NCBI GenBank assembly: GCA_040954595.2
Contig: CM082582.2
Coordinates: 930,001-994,000 of the forward strand
Source of the DNA: Balanoglossus misakiensis
Taxonomy: Eukaryota > Hemichordata
DNA length: 64,000 bases
Reading direction: 5' to 3'
The notes under the pieces were generated by a model. The model was given only the letters and a program-made list of their open reading frames with translations. It did no database searches and was not told the DNA's origin. Both the position numbers and the translations under genes were made by a program. Shown one piece after another: positions 44,150-56,262 of the stretch. Positions within the stretch are counted from its first letter, which is position 1. Every line of letters begins with the position of its first letter.

Positions 44150-45302
44150 ATGCCAAATTTGAAGTCAGATTGACTTCAAATTTGAAGTCAGATTGACTTC
44201 AAATTTGGCGTGCAGGTAGTCTACCTTCTGCCCATCATTTTTGTAATTGGACATTATGCTGTCAAAGTTCCTGTTTTTTGCCATAATTTTTTCCAAGTTT
44301 GCCAAGAACATTGTGATTGGTCGAAGATTATGTGGCCATATTGGATTTACGAAAAACCATAGTAAAACTCCAACAATCTTCTTCAGAACCGGCGATAACT
44401 GAGTCGCAAGATTCGGGGAGTATGGTCACTACATTGATGTCTATCAAGTTTGCAAAGAGCATTGTGATTGATCGAAAAATATGGCGGCCATATTGGATTT
44501 TGTAAAAAGCAGTGAAAAGTTGAAATTTCTTTTTCTAGTATAAAAATTGATAGCATACAAATTCTTTTTATGGATATCAATCGTCATGTGACTAAAATAT
44601 GTTACAAATTTTTGTCGATTTTTCACATGACCTTAGACCTACTTTTCACAAATTATTATTTCTGCATATCTATTTCCAGGCTAACCTATAGGGCTAGACA
44701 TTTGGTTTTTGATGCATGTGGTTTTGTGTGTGATCAAAATATTTTGCTACTTGCATGACCCCTTTGACCTCTGCTGACCTCATTAATTATGTGCATAGCT
44801 AATTACAGGCGAACCAATAGAGCTAGAGGTTTGATTTTTGTTGGACATGGACCAATATGGGGTCAAAATTTGTTGCCCAAATATTGGGTGACCTCTGGTG
44901 ACCTTTGACCTACTTTCGCATATCTCAGCATCCAGGGCAGATACAGCCTTGGCATTTAACAGGATGGGACCAAAATGTAAAGCCACATTTTTGAGTCACC
45001 TGTGACACCTGCTGACCTCATTAAATATGCACATACCTAATTACAGGCGAACCAATAGAACTAGAGTTTTGGTTTTTGTTGGACATGGAACAGTATGGGT
45101 CAAAAAATTTTGCCCAAATGTTGGGTGACCTCAGGTGACCTTTGACCTACTTTACTCTATTTCAGCAGGTAAAATACATACGTCCTTGTTATGTCATGAG
45201 ATAAAACACCCGATAGAGCATTCTGTTTCTTCTCATTCATACTGTGCATATATAATACCGGATCAGCGCTTGGGCCCGGCAATGCTGCTTGCAGCTTTAA
45301 TT
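44150..45302 (+). mobile_element. GGGCCC unit A, 5'-truncated
   Basis: Begins within the AAATTTGGCGTGCAGGTAGT block and carries internal deletions relative to complete units. The terminus is intact (GGGCCCGGCAATGCTGCTTG). Confidence 0.85.
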
Positions 45303-45318
45303 CTGTCTTTCCTTCTTT

Positions 45319-45436
45319 AGGGCCCAAGCGCATACCAGCGCTTGGGCCCTATTGGTTTCGTTGGGGTTTTTAGGGCCCAAGCGCAAGCAAGCGCTTGGGC
45401 CCTATTGGTTTCGTTGGAATTTTTCTTTCTTTCTTT
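45319..45436 (+). repeat. Two tandem GGGCCC hairpin modules
   Basis: Modules start at 45319 (loop ATACCA) and 45372 (loop AAGCAA). They are separated from the terminus of unit A by a short CTTT-like run. Confidence 0.92.
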
Positions 45437-46843
45437 ATTCTTGTGTCAATTCTTCGGCCAACGAGATCTCTGAAACTACTGCAGGTACACTTCTCAAACT
45501 TGCTACAGTGGTCAAGGTCAATGAGTAGATGTGCAGTGACTTGTGAATAATTAATTAGTCACATGACCTGGCGGCCATATTGGATTTTCTGAAAAAAATC
45601 AAATCTCAGATCTCAGAAACTACAAGTCAGATCGACTTCAAATTTGGCATGCAGGTAGACTACCTTCTACCCATCATTTTTGTAATTGGAAATTTTGCTG
45701 TCAATGTTGCAGTTTTTTTGCTACAATTTTTTTTCAGAAATCTGGCTTAAATTTCAAAAATCTTCTTCTCCAGAACCGGTGATAACCAAGACACGGGGTT
45801 TGGGGTATGTGGTCACCTAACTGATGTCTATCAAGTTTGCGAAGATCATTGTGATTGGTCGAAGATTATGGCGGCCATATTGGATTTTCGAAAAACCATA
45901 GTTAAACTCCAAAAATCTTCTTCTCCAGAACCGACGATGACTAAGTCGCAAGATTCGGGGAGTATGGTCACTACACTGATGTCTATCAAGTTTGCAAAGA
46001 GCATTGTGATTGGTCGAAGATTATGGCGGCCATATTGGATTTTGTAAAAAGCAGTGAAAAATTGAAATTCCTTTTTCTAGTCCAAAAATTGATAGCATAC
46101 AAATTCTTTTTATGGATATCAATCGTCATGTGACTAAAATATGCTACAATTTTTTGGCGATTTTTCACATGACCTTTGACCTACTTATCACGCGTTATTA
46201 TTTCTGCATATCTAACTCCAGGCTAACCTATAGGGCTAGACGTTTGGTTTTTGATGAATGTGGATTAGTGTGTGATCAAAATATTTTGCTACTTTTCATG
46301 ACCCCTTTGACCTCTGCTGACCTCATTAATTATGCGCATAGCTAATTACAGGCGAACCAATAGAGCTAGGGGTTTGGTTTTTGTTGGACATGGACCAGTA
46401 TAGGATCAAAATTTTTTGCTAAATGTTGGGTGACCTCTGGTGACCTGTGACCTACTTTCGCATATCTCAGCATCCAGAGCAGATACAACCATGGCATTTG
46501 GTAGGATGGGACCAAAATCTAAAGCCACATTTTTGGGTCACCTGTGACACCTGCTGACCTCATTAAATATGCACATACCTAATTACAGGCGAACCAATAG
46601 AGCTAGAGTTTTGGTTTTTGTTGGACATGGACCAGTATGGGTCAAAAAAATTGCCCAAATGTCGGGTGACTTCAGGTGACCTTTGACCTACTTCACCCTA
46701 TTTCAGCGGCAAAAATACACACATCCTTGTTATGTCATGAGATAATACATCCGATAGAAAATTCTGTTTCTTCTCATTCATACTGTGCATATATAATTCA
46801 AGATCAGCGCTTGGGCCCGACAATGCTGCTCGCAGCTTTAATT
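45437..46843 (+). mobile_element. GGGCCC unit B, near-identical to unit I
   Basis: Complete unit. It matches 56263-57668 at a fixed offset of 10,826 bp for long stretches with only scattered differences (for example ACTAAGTCGC against ACTTAGTCGC). Confidence 0.88.
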
Positions 46844-46859
46844 CTTTCTTTCTTTCTTT

Positions 46860-48272
46860 ATTCTTCTGTCATTTCTTTGTCGCTCTAGATCTCAGACACC
46901 ACTGCAGGTACAGTTCTCAAACTTGCTACAGTGGTCAAGGTCAATGAGTAGTCGTGCATTGAACCAATGAATTTTTAATTAGTCACATGACCTGGCGGCC
47001 ATATTGGATTTTCTGAAAAAATGCAAATCTCAGATCTCAGAAACTACAAGTCAGATCGACTTCAAATTTGGTGTGCAGGTAGTCTACCTTCTACCCATCA
47101 TTTTTGTAATTGGATATTTTGCTGTAAATGTTGCAGTTTTTTTGCTACAATTTTTTTTCTGAACTCTGGCTTAAATTTCAAAAATCTTCTTCTCCAGAAC
47201 CGGTGATAACTGAGTCACGCGGTTTGGGGTATGTGGTCACCTAACTGATGTCTATCAAGTTTGCGAAGATCATTGTGATTGGTCGAAGATTATGGCGGCC
47301 ATATTGGATTTTCTAAAAACCATTGTAAAATTTCAAAAATCTTCTTCTCAAGAACGGGCGATAACCGAGTCACAAGATTTGGTGTGTGTGGTCATTAAAC
47401 AGATGTCTATCAAGTTTGCGAAGGGGAATGTGATTGGTCGAAGATTATGGCGGCCATATTGGATTTTGTGAAAAACGATTAAAAAGTAAAAATTCCTTTT
47501 CTAGCCTTAAAATTGATAGCACAGAAATTCTTTTTATGGATATGAATCATCATATGACAAGAATAAGCTATAAATATTTTGGTAATTTTGGCAATGACCT
47601 TTGACCTACTTTTGACGCATCATTTTTCTGCATATCTAATTCCAGGCTAACCAATAGGGCTATAAGTTTGGTTTTTGATGTATGTGGATTTGTATGTGAT
47701 AAAAAAATGTTGCTACTTTTCATGACCCCTTTGACCTCTGGTGACCTCATTAAATATGCGCATACCTAATTGATGATGAACTAATAGACCTAGACGTTTT
47801 GTTTTTGTTATACATGGACCAGTATGGGGACAAAATATTTTGCCCAAATGTTGGGTGACCTCGGGTGACCTTTGACCTACTTTTGCATATATCGACATCC
47901 ACAACAGATACAGCCTTGACGTTTGGAGGTATGGGGCCATAATGAAAAGCCAAAGTTTTGGGTCACCTGTGACGCCTGCATAACTCATTATTTATGTGCA
48001 TACCTAATTCCGAGCTAACCAAAAGGGCTAGAGGTCTGGTTTTTGTTGGACATGGACCACTATGGGTCAAAATTTTCTGCCCAAATTGTGGGTGACCTCT
48101 GGGTGACCTTTGACCTACTTAACACTATATCAACACCAAACATAGATATAACCTTGATATTTCATGGGATAAAATACAGCATTATGGTTCTACTCATTAA
48201 TTATGTGCATATCTAATAATCTGATCAGATAATAGAGCTTGGGCCCGGACAATGCTGCTTGCAGCTTTAATT
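46860..48272 (+). mobile_element. GGGCCC unit C
   Basis: CTTTGTCGCTCTAG-type start with ATTCTTCTGTCA. Sub-repeats have exact DR1 motifs near 47596 and 47868. Confidence 0.87.
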
Positions 48273-48288
48273 CTTTCTTTCTTTCTTT

Positions 48289-49577
48289 ATTCTTCTGTCA
48301 TTTCTTTGTCGTTCTAGATCTCAGACACCACTGCAGGTACAGTTCTCAAACTTGCTACAGTGGTCAAGGTCAATGAGTAGTCGTGCATTGAACTCATGAA
48401 TTTTTAATTAGTCACATGACCTGGCGGCCATCTTGGATTTTCTGAAAAAATGCAAATCTCAGATCTCAGAAACTACAAGTCAGATCGACTTCAAATTTGG
48501 CGTGCAAGTAGACTACCATCTGTCAAACATTTTTGTAATTGGAAATTATGCCGTCAATGTTGCAGTTTTTTTGCTACAATTTTTTTTCTGAAATCTGGCT
48601 TAAATTTTAAAAATCTTCTTCTCCAGAACCGGTGATAACCGAGACACGGGGTTTGGGGTATGTGGTCACCTAACTGATGTCTATCAAGTTTGCGAAGATC
48701 ATTGTGATTGGTCGAAGATTATGGCGGCCATATTGGATTTTCGAAAAACCCTAGTAAAATTTCAAAAATCTTCTTCTCGAGAACCGGCGATAACCGAGTC
48801 ACAAGATTTTGTGTGTGTGGTCATTCAACAGATGTCTATCAAGTTTGCGAAGAAGAATGTGATTGGTCGAAGATTATGGCGGCCATATTGGATTTTGTGA
48901 AAAACGATTAAAAAGTAAAAATTCCCTTTCTAGCCTAAAAATTGATAGCACAGAAATTCTTTTTATGGATATGAATCATCATATGACAACAATAAGCTAT
49001 AAATATTTTGGTAATTTTGGCAATGACCTTTGACCTACTTTTGACGAATCATTTTTCTGAATATCTAATTCCAGGCTAACCAATAGGGCTATAAGTTTGG
49101 TTTTTAATGTATGTGGATTTGTATGTGATCAAAAAATGTTGCTAATTTTCATGACCCCTTTGACCTCTGGTGACCTCATTAAATATGCGCATACCTAATT
49201 AATGATGAACCAATAGACCTAGAGGTTTTGTTTTTGTTATACATGGACCAGTATGGGGTCAAAATATTTTGCCCAAATGTTGGGTGACCTCGGGTGACCT
49301 TTGACCTACTTTTGCATATCTCGACATCCACAGCAGATACAGCCTTGGTGTTTGGAGGTATGGGGCCATAATGAAAAGCCAAAGTTTTGGGTCACCTGTG
49401 ACACCTGCTTAACTCATTATTTATGTGCATACCTAATTCCAGGCTAACCAAAAGGGCTAGAGGTCTGGTTTTTGTTGGACATGGACGACTATGGGTCAAA
49501 ATTTTCTGCCAAAATTGTGGGTGACCTCTGGGTGACCTTTGACCTACTTAACACTATACCAACACCAAACATAGATA
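48289..49577 (+). mobile_element. GGGCCC unit D, cut at an inversion point
   Basis: Runs normally until AACACCAAACATAGATA, where units C and 3 continue with ACCTTGATATTTCATG. Here the sequence switches to a minus-oriented terminus (AGCTGCAAGCAGC). Confidence 0.87.
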
Positions 49578-50905
49578 ATATAGCTGCAAGCAGCGATGAC
49601 GGGCACAAGCTTAAGCCGAAGGTCAAAGGTCATATGTGGTCGCCCAAAATTTGGGCAAAAAGTTTTGATCCCAATACTAGTCCAGGTCCAACAGAAACCA
49701 GACCTCTAGCCCTATTGGCTTGTCTGAAATTAGATATGCGCATAATGAATGATGTAAAGTGTAAGACTCCATTAATAGTTCGATCCATCCAAACACAAAT
49801 GCTGTACCTGTTCTGGATGCCGAGATATAGGAAAGTAGGTCAAAGGTCACCTGAGGCCACCCGAAAGTTGGGCAAAAATTTTTGACCCCATACTAGTCCA
49901 GGTCCAACAAAAACCAGACCTCTAGCCCTATTGGCTCGCCTAGAATTAGATATGCACATAATTAATGAGGTAAAGTATAAGGCTCCATTAGGAGTTCCAT
50001 GCCTCCAAATGCAATGCCTGTATCTGCGTGGGTTGCCGAGATATGGTAAAGTAGGTCAAAGGTCACCTGAGGTCACCCAAAATTGGGCAAGAAATTTTAA
50101 CCCCATACTGGTCCATGTTCAACAAAAATCAAACCTCTAGCCCTATTGGCTAGCCTGGAATTAGGTATGCACATAATTAATGAGATAAGCAGGTGTCACA
50201 GGTGACCCCCAATTTTGTCTTTTCAATTTTAGTCACAACCCTCCATACGCCAAGTCTGTACCTGCTGTGGATGCCAAGATATAGGAAAGTAGGTCAAATG
50301 TCACCTGAGGTCACCCAAAATTTGGGCAAACATTTTTGATCCCATACTGGTCCATGTCCCACTAGAACAAAACCTCTAGCTGTATTAGTTAGCCTGGAAT
50401 TAGGTATGCACATAATTAATGAGTTAAGCAGGTGTTACAGGTGAGCCGAAAATTTTGCCTTTTATTGTGGTCCCATTCTGCTCACGGGCCAATAGAGAGT
50501 CACTGTACAGGACCATTGCACAGACGTGGACATAGCGTCATAGCTTAACTATAGAAAGTATAGGCCCATGGCTGGGTCCAAAAAATATGAAATATAATAT
50601 TTAAAAATCTTCTTCTCAAAATTGACTTGGCCCAGAGCCTTGAAATTTAGCATGTAGGACACTGACCATATGGTCCGCAAAATGATTGCACAGAATTTTG
50701 AAATCGTCATTCATATGCAAATTAGGCCCATTTGAAAACTTTGCCCATATATGGTCATCAGGTCATGTGACTAATTACACATTCCCGAGGGTACTGCACG
50801 AGCTCTCATAGACCTGCACCAGTGTGCCAAGTTTGAGATTTGTAGGTTCAGCCGTTTTCAAGATCTACCTGAGCAAAAAAACTACACAAGAAAAAAAAAA
50901 AAAAG
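49578..50905 (-). mobile_element. GGGCCC-related unit E, diverged, minus
   Basis: Starts with a minus terminus (AGCTGCAAGCAGCGATGACG), has three or four sub-repeats, then a part unlike other units (GGTCATGTGACTAATTACAC and a distinct start block), and ends at an A-run (50890-50904; T-run on the element strand). It looks like a sister subfamily. Confidence 0.75.
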
Positions 50906-50906
50906 A

Positions 50907-53040
50907 TTAAAGCTGCAAGCAGCATTGTCGGGCCCAAGCGCTGATCTTGAATTATATATGCACAGTATGAATGAGAAGAAACAGAATTTTCTATCGGGTG
51001 TATTATCTCATGACATAACAAGGACGTATGTAATTTTGCTGCTGAAATACTGTGGAATACTTTTTGTTCGCGTGGAATTTATTTTGGCTGCTTTCGCGGA
51101 GGTAATTTTTGCGCGAAAATTTGTTCCAGCGGTATGTTTTGAACACAATAGACATGAATATTAATGAGCTAGATCGACTGACGCAGTGACCTTTGACCAC
51201 TGATTACTTGCATGTTACGTCTATGGAAAACAATCTGACACGGAACACGCACTCACGCTCACGCACTCACATGCCGACAGTCATTATCGACACCTAGTAA
51301 TTGACACCATAACTAAAACTGGTTAAAAACAATAAAATCAAATGTTTGCCGACTTGATTGACACCCAAAACGCATTGTTTGTCACCTAACAGCAGCCTGT
51401 GATGTTTGTGTTTGACGACTTAGCTTTGTCGATGTCAATCTGACACGGAACACGCACTAACGCACTCACATGCAGACAGTCATTACCGACACCTTGTAAT
51501 TAACACCATAACTAAAACTGGTTAAAAACAATAAAATCAAATGTTTGCCGACTTGATTGACACCCAAAACGCATTGTTTGTCACCTAACGGCAGTCTGTG
51601 ATGTTTGTGTTTGACGACTTAGGTTTGTCAACGTCTAATTTCAATTGGCGTACAGTGCCTTGGCTGATGACAATGTAAAGCGATCAGCGCGAAAATAAAG
51701 TCGCGCCGACGTATCAATTTTATCCATTGCGCGAAAATATTTTCCAGCGATAATAAAGTATTCCACAGTAGGGTAAAGTAGGTCAAAGGTTACCTGAGGT
51801 CACCCAACATTTGGGCAAAAAATTTTGACCCATGCTTGGCCATGTCCAACAAAAACCAAAACTCTAGCTCTATTGGTTCGCGTGTAATTAGGTATGTGCA
51901 TATTTAATGAGTCAGCAGGTGTCACAGGTGACCCAAAAATTTGGCTTTACATTTAGGTCCCATCCTGCCAAATGCCAAGGCTGTATCTGCTCTGGATGTT
52001 GAGATATGCGAAAGTAGGTCAAAGGTCACCAGAGGTCACCCAACATTTGGGCAAAAAATTTTGATCCCATACTGGTCCATGTCCAACAAAAACCAAACCT
52101 CTAGCTCTATTGGTTCGCCTGTAATTAGCTATGCACATAATTAATGAGGTAAGCAGAGGTCAAAGGGGTCATGGAAAGTAGCAAAATATTTTGATCACAC
52201 ACTAATCCACATGCATCAAAAACCAAACATCTAGCGCTATAGGTAAGCCTGGAATTAGATATGCAGAAAAAATGACATGTGAAAAGTAGGTCAAAGGTCA
52301 TGTGAAAAATCGTCAAAAATTTGTAACATATTTTAGTCACATGACTATTGATATCCATACAAAGAATTTCTATGCTATCAATTTTTAGACTAGAAAAAGG
52401 AATTTCAATTTTTCGATACTTTTTACAATTCCAATATGGCCGCCATAATCTTCGACCAATCACAATGCTCTTTGCAAACTTGATAGACATCAGTGTAGTG
52501 ACCATACTCCCCGAATCTTGTGACTCGGTTATCGCCCGTTCTTGAGAAGAAGATTTTGGGAGTTTTACTATGGTTTTTCGAAAATCCAATATGGCCGCCA
52601 TAATCTTCGACCAATCACAATGATCTTCGCAAACTTGATAGACCTCAGTTAGGTGACCACATACCCCAAACCGCGTGACTCGGTTATCGCCGGTTCTGGA
52701 GAAGAAGATTTTTGAAATTTTGACCAGATTTCAGAAAAACAACTGTAGCAAAAAAACTGCAACATTGACAGCAAAATATCCAATTACAAAAATGATGGGC
52801 AGAAGGTACACTACCAGCACGCCAAATCTGAAGTAAATCTGACTTGTAGTTTCTGAGATCTGAGATTTGCATTTTTTCAGAAAATCCAATATGGCCGCCA
52901 TGTCACGTGACTAATTAAAAATTCATGGGTTCAATACACGACTACTCATTGACCTTGACCACTGTAGCAAGTTTGAGAACTGTACCTGCAGCGGTGTCTG
53001 AGATCTAGAGCGATAAAAAATGGACAGGAGAATAAAGAAA
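50907..53040 (-). mobile_element. GGGCCC unit F, minus, split by a TA element
   Basis: Complete terminus and start, (GAAA)n at the start side to about 53061. Interrupted after its first ~140 bp by the 51050-51768 insertion, with sequence resuming at GGGTAAAGTAGGTCAAAGG. Confidence 0.85.
51050..51768. mobile_element. TA-flanked TIR element (Tc1/mariner-type MITE)
   Basis: Ends CTGTGGAATACTTT and AAAGTATTCCACAG, flanked by TA at 51048-51049 and 51769-51770. The host unit reads through as TGAAATA-GGGT, so only TA is duplicated. Inside are two ~205-bp direct repeats (from 51231 and 51436). There is no transposase ORF. Confidence 0.82.
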
Positions 53041-53061
53041 GAAAGAAAGAAAGAAAGAAAG

Positions 53062-54900
53062 ATTAAAGCTGCAAGCAGCATTTTCGGGCCCAAGCGCTGA
53101 TCCGGTATTATATATGCACAGTATGAATGAGAAGAAACAGAATGCTCCATCGGCTGTTTTATCTCATGACATATATGTATTTTTGCTGCTGAAATAGAGT
53201 AGAGTAGGTCAAAGGTCACCTCAGGTCACCCAACATTGCGGCAAATTTTTTTTGACCCATACTGGTCCATGTCCAACAAAAACCAAAACTCTAGCTCTAT
53301 TGGTTCGCCTGTAATTAGTTATGTGCATATTTAATGAGGTTAGCTGGTGTCACAAGTGACCCACAAATGTGGCTTTACATTTTGGTCCCATCCTGCCAAA
53401 TGCCAAGGCTGTATTAGTCTCGGTTACCCAGAGCCCTCTGCTTCTTCCGTTGGGCACTCCAGAAAGAGGGTCTGGGGAAACCCGGTAGACAAACTGTCAG
53501 GCGGAATCGGGACAGCTGCGATGCATGACGGGAGATTAATATTCCATAATGGCGACGTCCTGCGCGCGAACCTCACGGCCGACATGTATGACATACGATA
53601 AAGAAAACATGCTGAGAAGTGCTAGACCTGCTAAAACTGTATACAAATTGAAAAGAGAGAGAGAAGTTTGGTAAATAGTTTTCTAATATCGTCATATCAT
53701 AATATCGTATCGAATATTAATCTCCTGTCATGCATCGCAGCTGTCCCGATTCCGCCTGACAGTTTGTCTACCGGGTTTCCCCAGACCCTCTTTCTGGAGT
53801 GTCTAACGGAAGAAGCAGAGGGCTCTGGGTAACCGAGACTAAGGCTGTATCTGCTCTGGATGCTGAGGTATGCAAAAGTAGGTCAAAGGTCACCAGAGGT
53901 CACCCAACATTAAGCAAAATATTTTGACCCCATACTGGTCCATGTAAAACAAAAACCAAACCTCTAGCTGTATTGGTTCGCCTGAAATTGGCTATGCACA
54001 TAATTAATGAGGTCAGCAGAGGTCAAAGGGGTCATGAAAAGTAGCAAAATATTTTGATCACACACTAATCCACATGTATCAAAAACCAAACGTCTAGCCC
54101 TATAGGTGAGCCTGGAATTAGATATGCGGAAATAATAATGCGTGAAAAGTAGGTCAAAGGTCATGTGAAAAATAACTAAAAATTTGTAACATATTTTAGT
54201 CACATGACGATTGATATCCATTAAAAAGAATTTGTATTCCAACAATTTTTAGACTAGAAAAAGGAATTTCAATTTTTCACTGCTTTTTACAAAATCCAAT
54301 ATGGCCGCCATAATCTTCGACCAATCACAATGCTCTTTGCAAACTTGATAGACATCAGTTTAGTGACCATACTCCTCGAATCTTGTGACTCAGTTATCGC
54401 CTGTTCTGGAGAAGAAGATTTTTGCAGTTTTACTATGGTTTTTCGAAAATCCAATATGGCCGCCATAATCTTCGACCAATCACAATGACCTTCACAAACT
54501 TGATAAACATCAGTTAGGTGACCACATACCCCAAACCCTGTGTCTCGGTTATCACCGGTTCTGGAGAAGAAGATTTTTGAAATTTAAGCCAGATTTCAGA
54601 AAAAAAATTGTAGCAAAAAAACTGCAACATTGACAGCAAAATATCCAATTACAAAAATGATGGGGAGAAGGCCGATTACCTGCACACCAAATTTGAAGAC
54701 GGTCTGACTTGTAGATTCTGAGATCTGAGATTTGCATTTTTTCAGAAAATCCAATATGGCCGCCAGGTCATGTGACTAATTAAAAATTAAAGGGTCCAGT
54801 GCACATCTACTAATTGACCTTGACTACTGTAGCAAGTTTGAGAAGTGTACCTGCAGCGGTGTCCGAGATCTAGAGCGATAAAGAATGGACAGGAGAATAA
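53062..54900 (-). mobile_element. GGGCCC unit G, minus, split by a Mutator-like element
   Basis: Terminus GCTGCAAGCAGCATTTTCGG. It is interrupted in a GCCAAGGCTGTATCTGCTC sub-repeat by 53415-53841 and ends in (GAAA)n near 54900. Confidence 0.85.
53415..53841. mobile_element. Mutator-like MITE with 130-bp TIRs and 9-bp target duplication
   Basis: Left TIR 53415-53544 and right TIR 53712-53841 are almost exact complements, beginning TAGTCTCGGTTACCCAGAG. Flanks are AGGCTGTAT at 53406-53414 and 53842-53850. Long TIRs with a 9-bp duplication are the hallmark of Mutator-like elements. The 167-bp core has no transposase. Confidence 0.88.
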
Positions 54901-54904
54901 AGAA

Positions 54905-55019
54905 AGAAAGAAAAACCCCAACGAAACCAATAGGGCCCAAGCGCTGGTGTGCGCTTGGGCCCTAATGAAAAACCCCAGTAATACCAATAGGGCACAAGCC
55001 TGCTTGGCTTGTGCCCTAA
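54905..55019 (-). repeat. Two inverted hairpin modules, one with a changed stem
   Basis: The first hairpin has arms 54932-54944 and 54951-54963 (usual stem, loop TGGTGT). The second has arms AGGGCACAAGCC (54989-55000) and GGCTTGTGCCCT (55006-55017) around TGCTT. Its stem differs from the usual one, yet every position still pairs. Confidence 0.92.
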
Positions 55020-55162
55020 TAACCTTGATATTTCATGGGATAAAACACAGCATTATGTTTCTACTCATTAATTATATGCATATCTAATAATCAGATCAGA
55101 TAATAGAGCTTGGGCCCGGACAATGCTGCTTGCAGCTTTAATTCTGTCTTTCTTTCTTTCTT

Positions 55163-56253
55163 TATTCTTCTGTCAATTCTTTGTCGCTCTAGATCTCAGA
55201 CACCGCTGCAGGTACACTTCTGAAACTTGCTACAGTGGTCAAGGTCAATGAGTAGTCGTGCATTGAACCCTTGAATTTTTAATTAGTCACGTGACCTGGC
55301 GGCCATATTGGATTTTCTGGAAAAATGCAAATCTCAGATCTCAGAAACTACAAGTCAGATCGACTTCAAATTTGGTGTGCAGGTAGTCTACCTTCTACCC
55401 ATCATTTTTGTAATTGGATATTTTGCTGTAAATGTTGCAGTTTTTTTTCTACAATTTTTTTTCTGAAATCTGGCTTAAATTTCAAAAATCTTCTTCTCCA
55501 GAACCGGTGATAACTGAGTCACGCGGTTTGGGGTATGTGGTCACCTAACTGATGTCTATCAAGTTTGCGAAGATCATTGTGATTGGTCGAAGATTATGGC
55601 GGCCATATTGGATTTTCGAAAAACCATAGTAAAACTTCAAAAATCTTCTTCTCAAGAACGGGCGATAACCGAGTCACAAGATTTGGTGTGTGTGGTCATT
55701 AAACAGATGTCTATCAAGTTTGCAAAGGGGAATGTGATTGGTCGAAGATTATGGCGGCCATATTGGATTTTGTGAAAAACGATTAAAAAGTAAAAATTCC
55801 CTTTCTAGCCTAAAAATTGATAGCACAGAAATTCTTTTTATGGATATGAATCATCATATGCCAAGAATAAGCTATAAATATTTTGGTAATTTTGGCAATG
55901 ACCTTTGACCTACTTTTGACGCATGATTTTTCTGCATATCTAATTCCAGGCTAACCAATAGGGCTATAAGTTTGGTTTTTGATGTTTGTGGATTTGTATG
56001 TGATCCAAAAATTTTGCTACTTTTCATGACCCCTTTGACCTCTCCTGACCTCATTAAATATGCACATACCTAATTACAGATGAACCAATAGACCTAGAAG
56101 TTTTGTTTTTGTTATACATGGACCAGTATGGGGTCAAAATATTTTGCCCAAATGTAGGGTGACCTCGGGTGACCTTTGACCTACTTAACACTATATCAGC
56201 ATCAGATCAGATAATAGAGCTTGGGCCCGGACAATGCTGCTTGCAGCTTTAAT
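55163..56253 (+). mobile_element. GGGCCC unit H, shortened
   Basis: Only one or two sub-repeats; the terminus is reached through a junction ACACTATATCAGCATCAGATC that lacks the usual AACCTTGATATTTCATGG block. Confidence 0.85.
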
Positions 56254-56262
56254 TCTTTCTTT

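Larger units (their letters stand above)
44150..49577 (+). repeat. GGGCCC-family array 2, left plus-oriented part
   Basis: Four plus units (start points 44150, 45437, 46860 and 48289). The left edge has two direct copies of GAAGTCAGATTGACTTCAAA, which is itself a near-palindrome. Confidence 0.9.
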
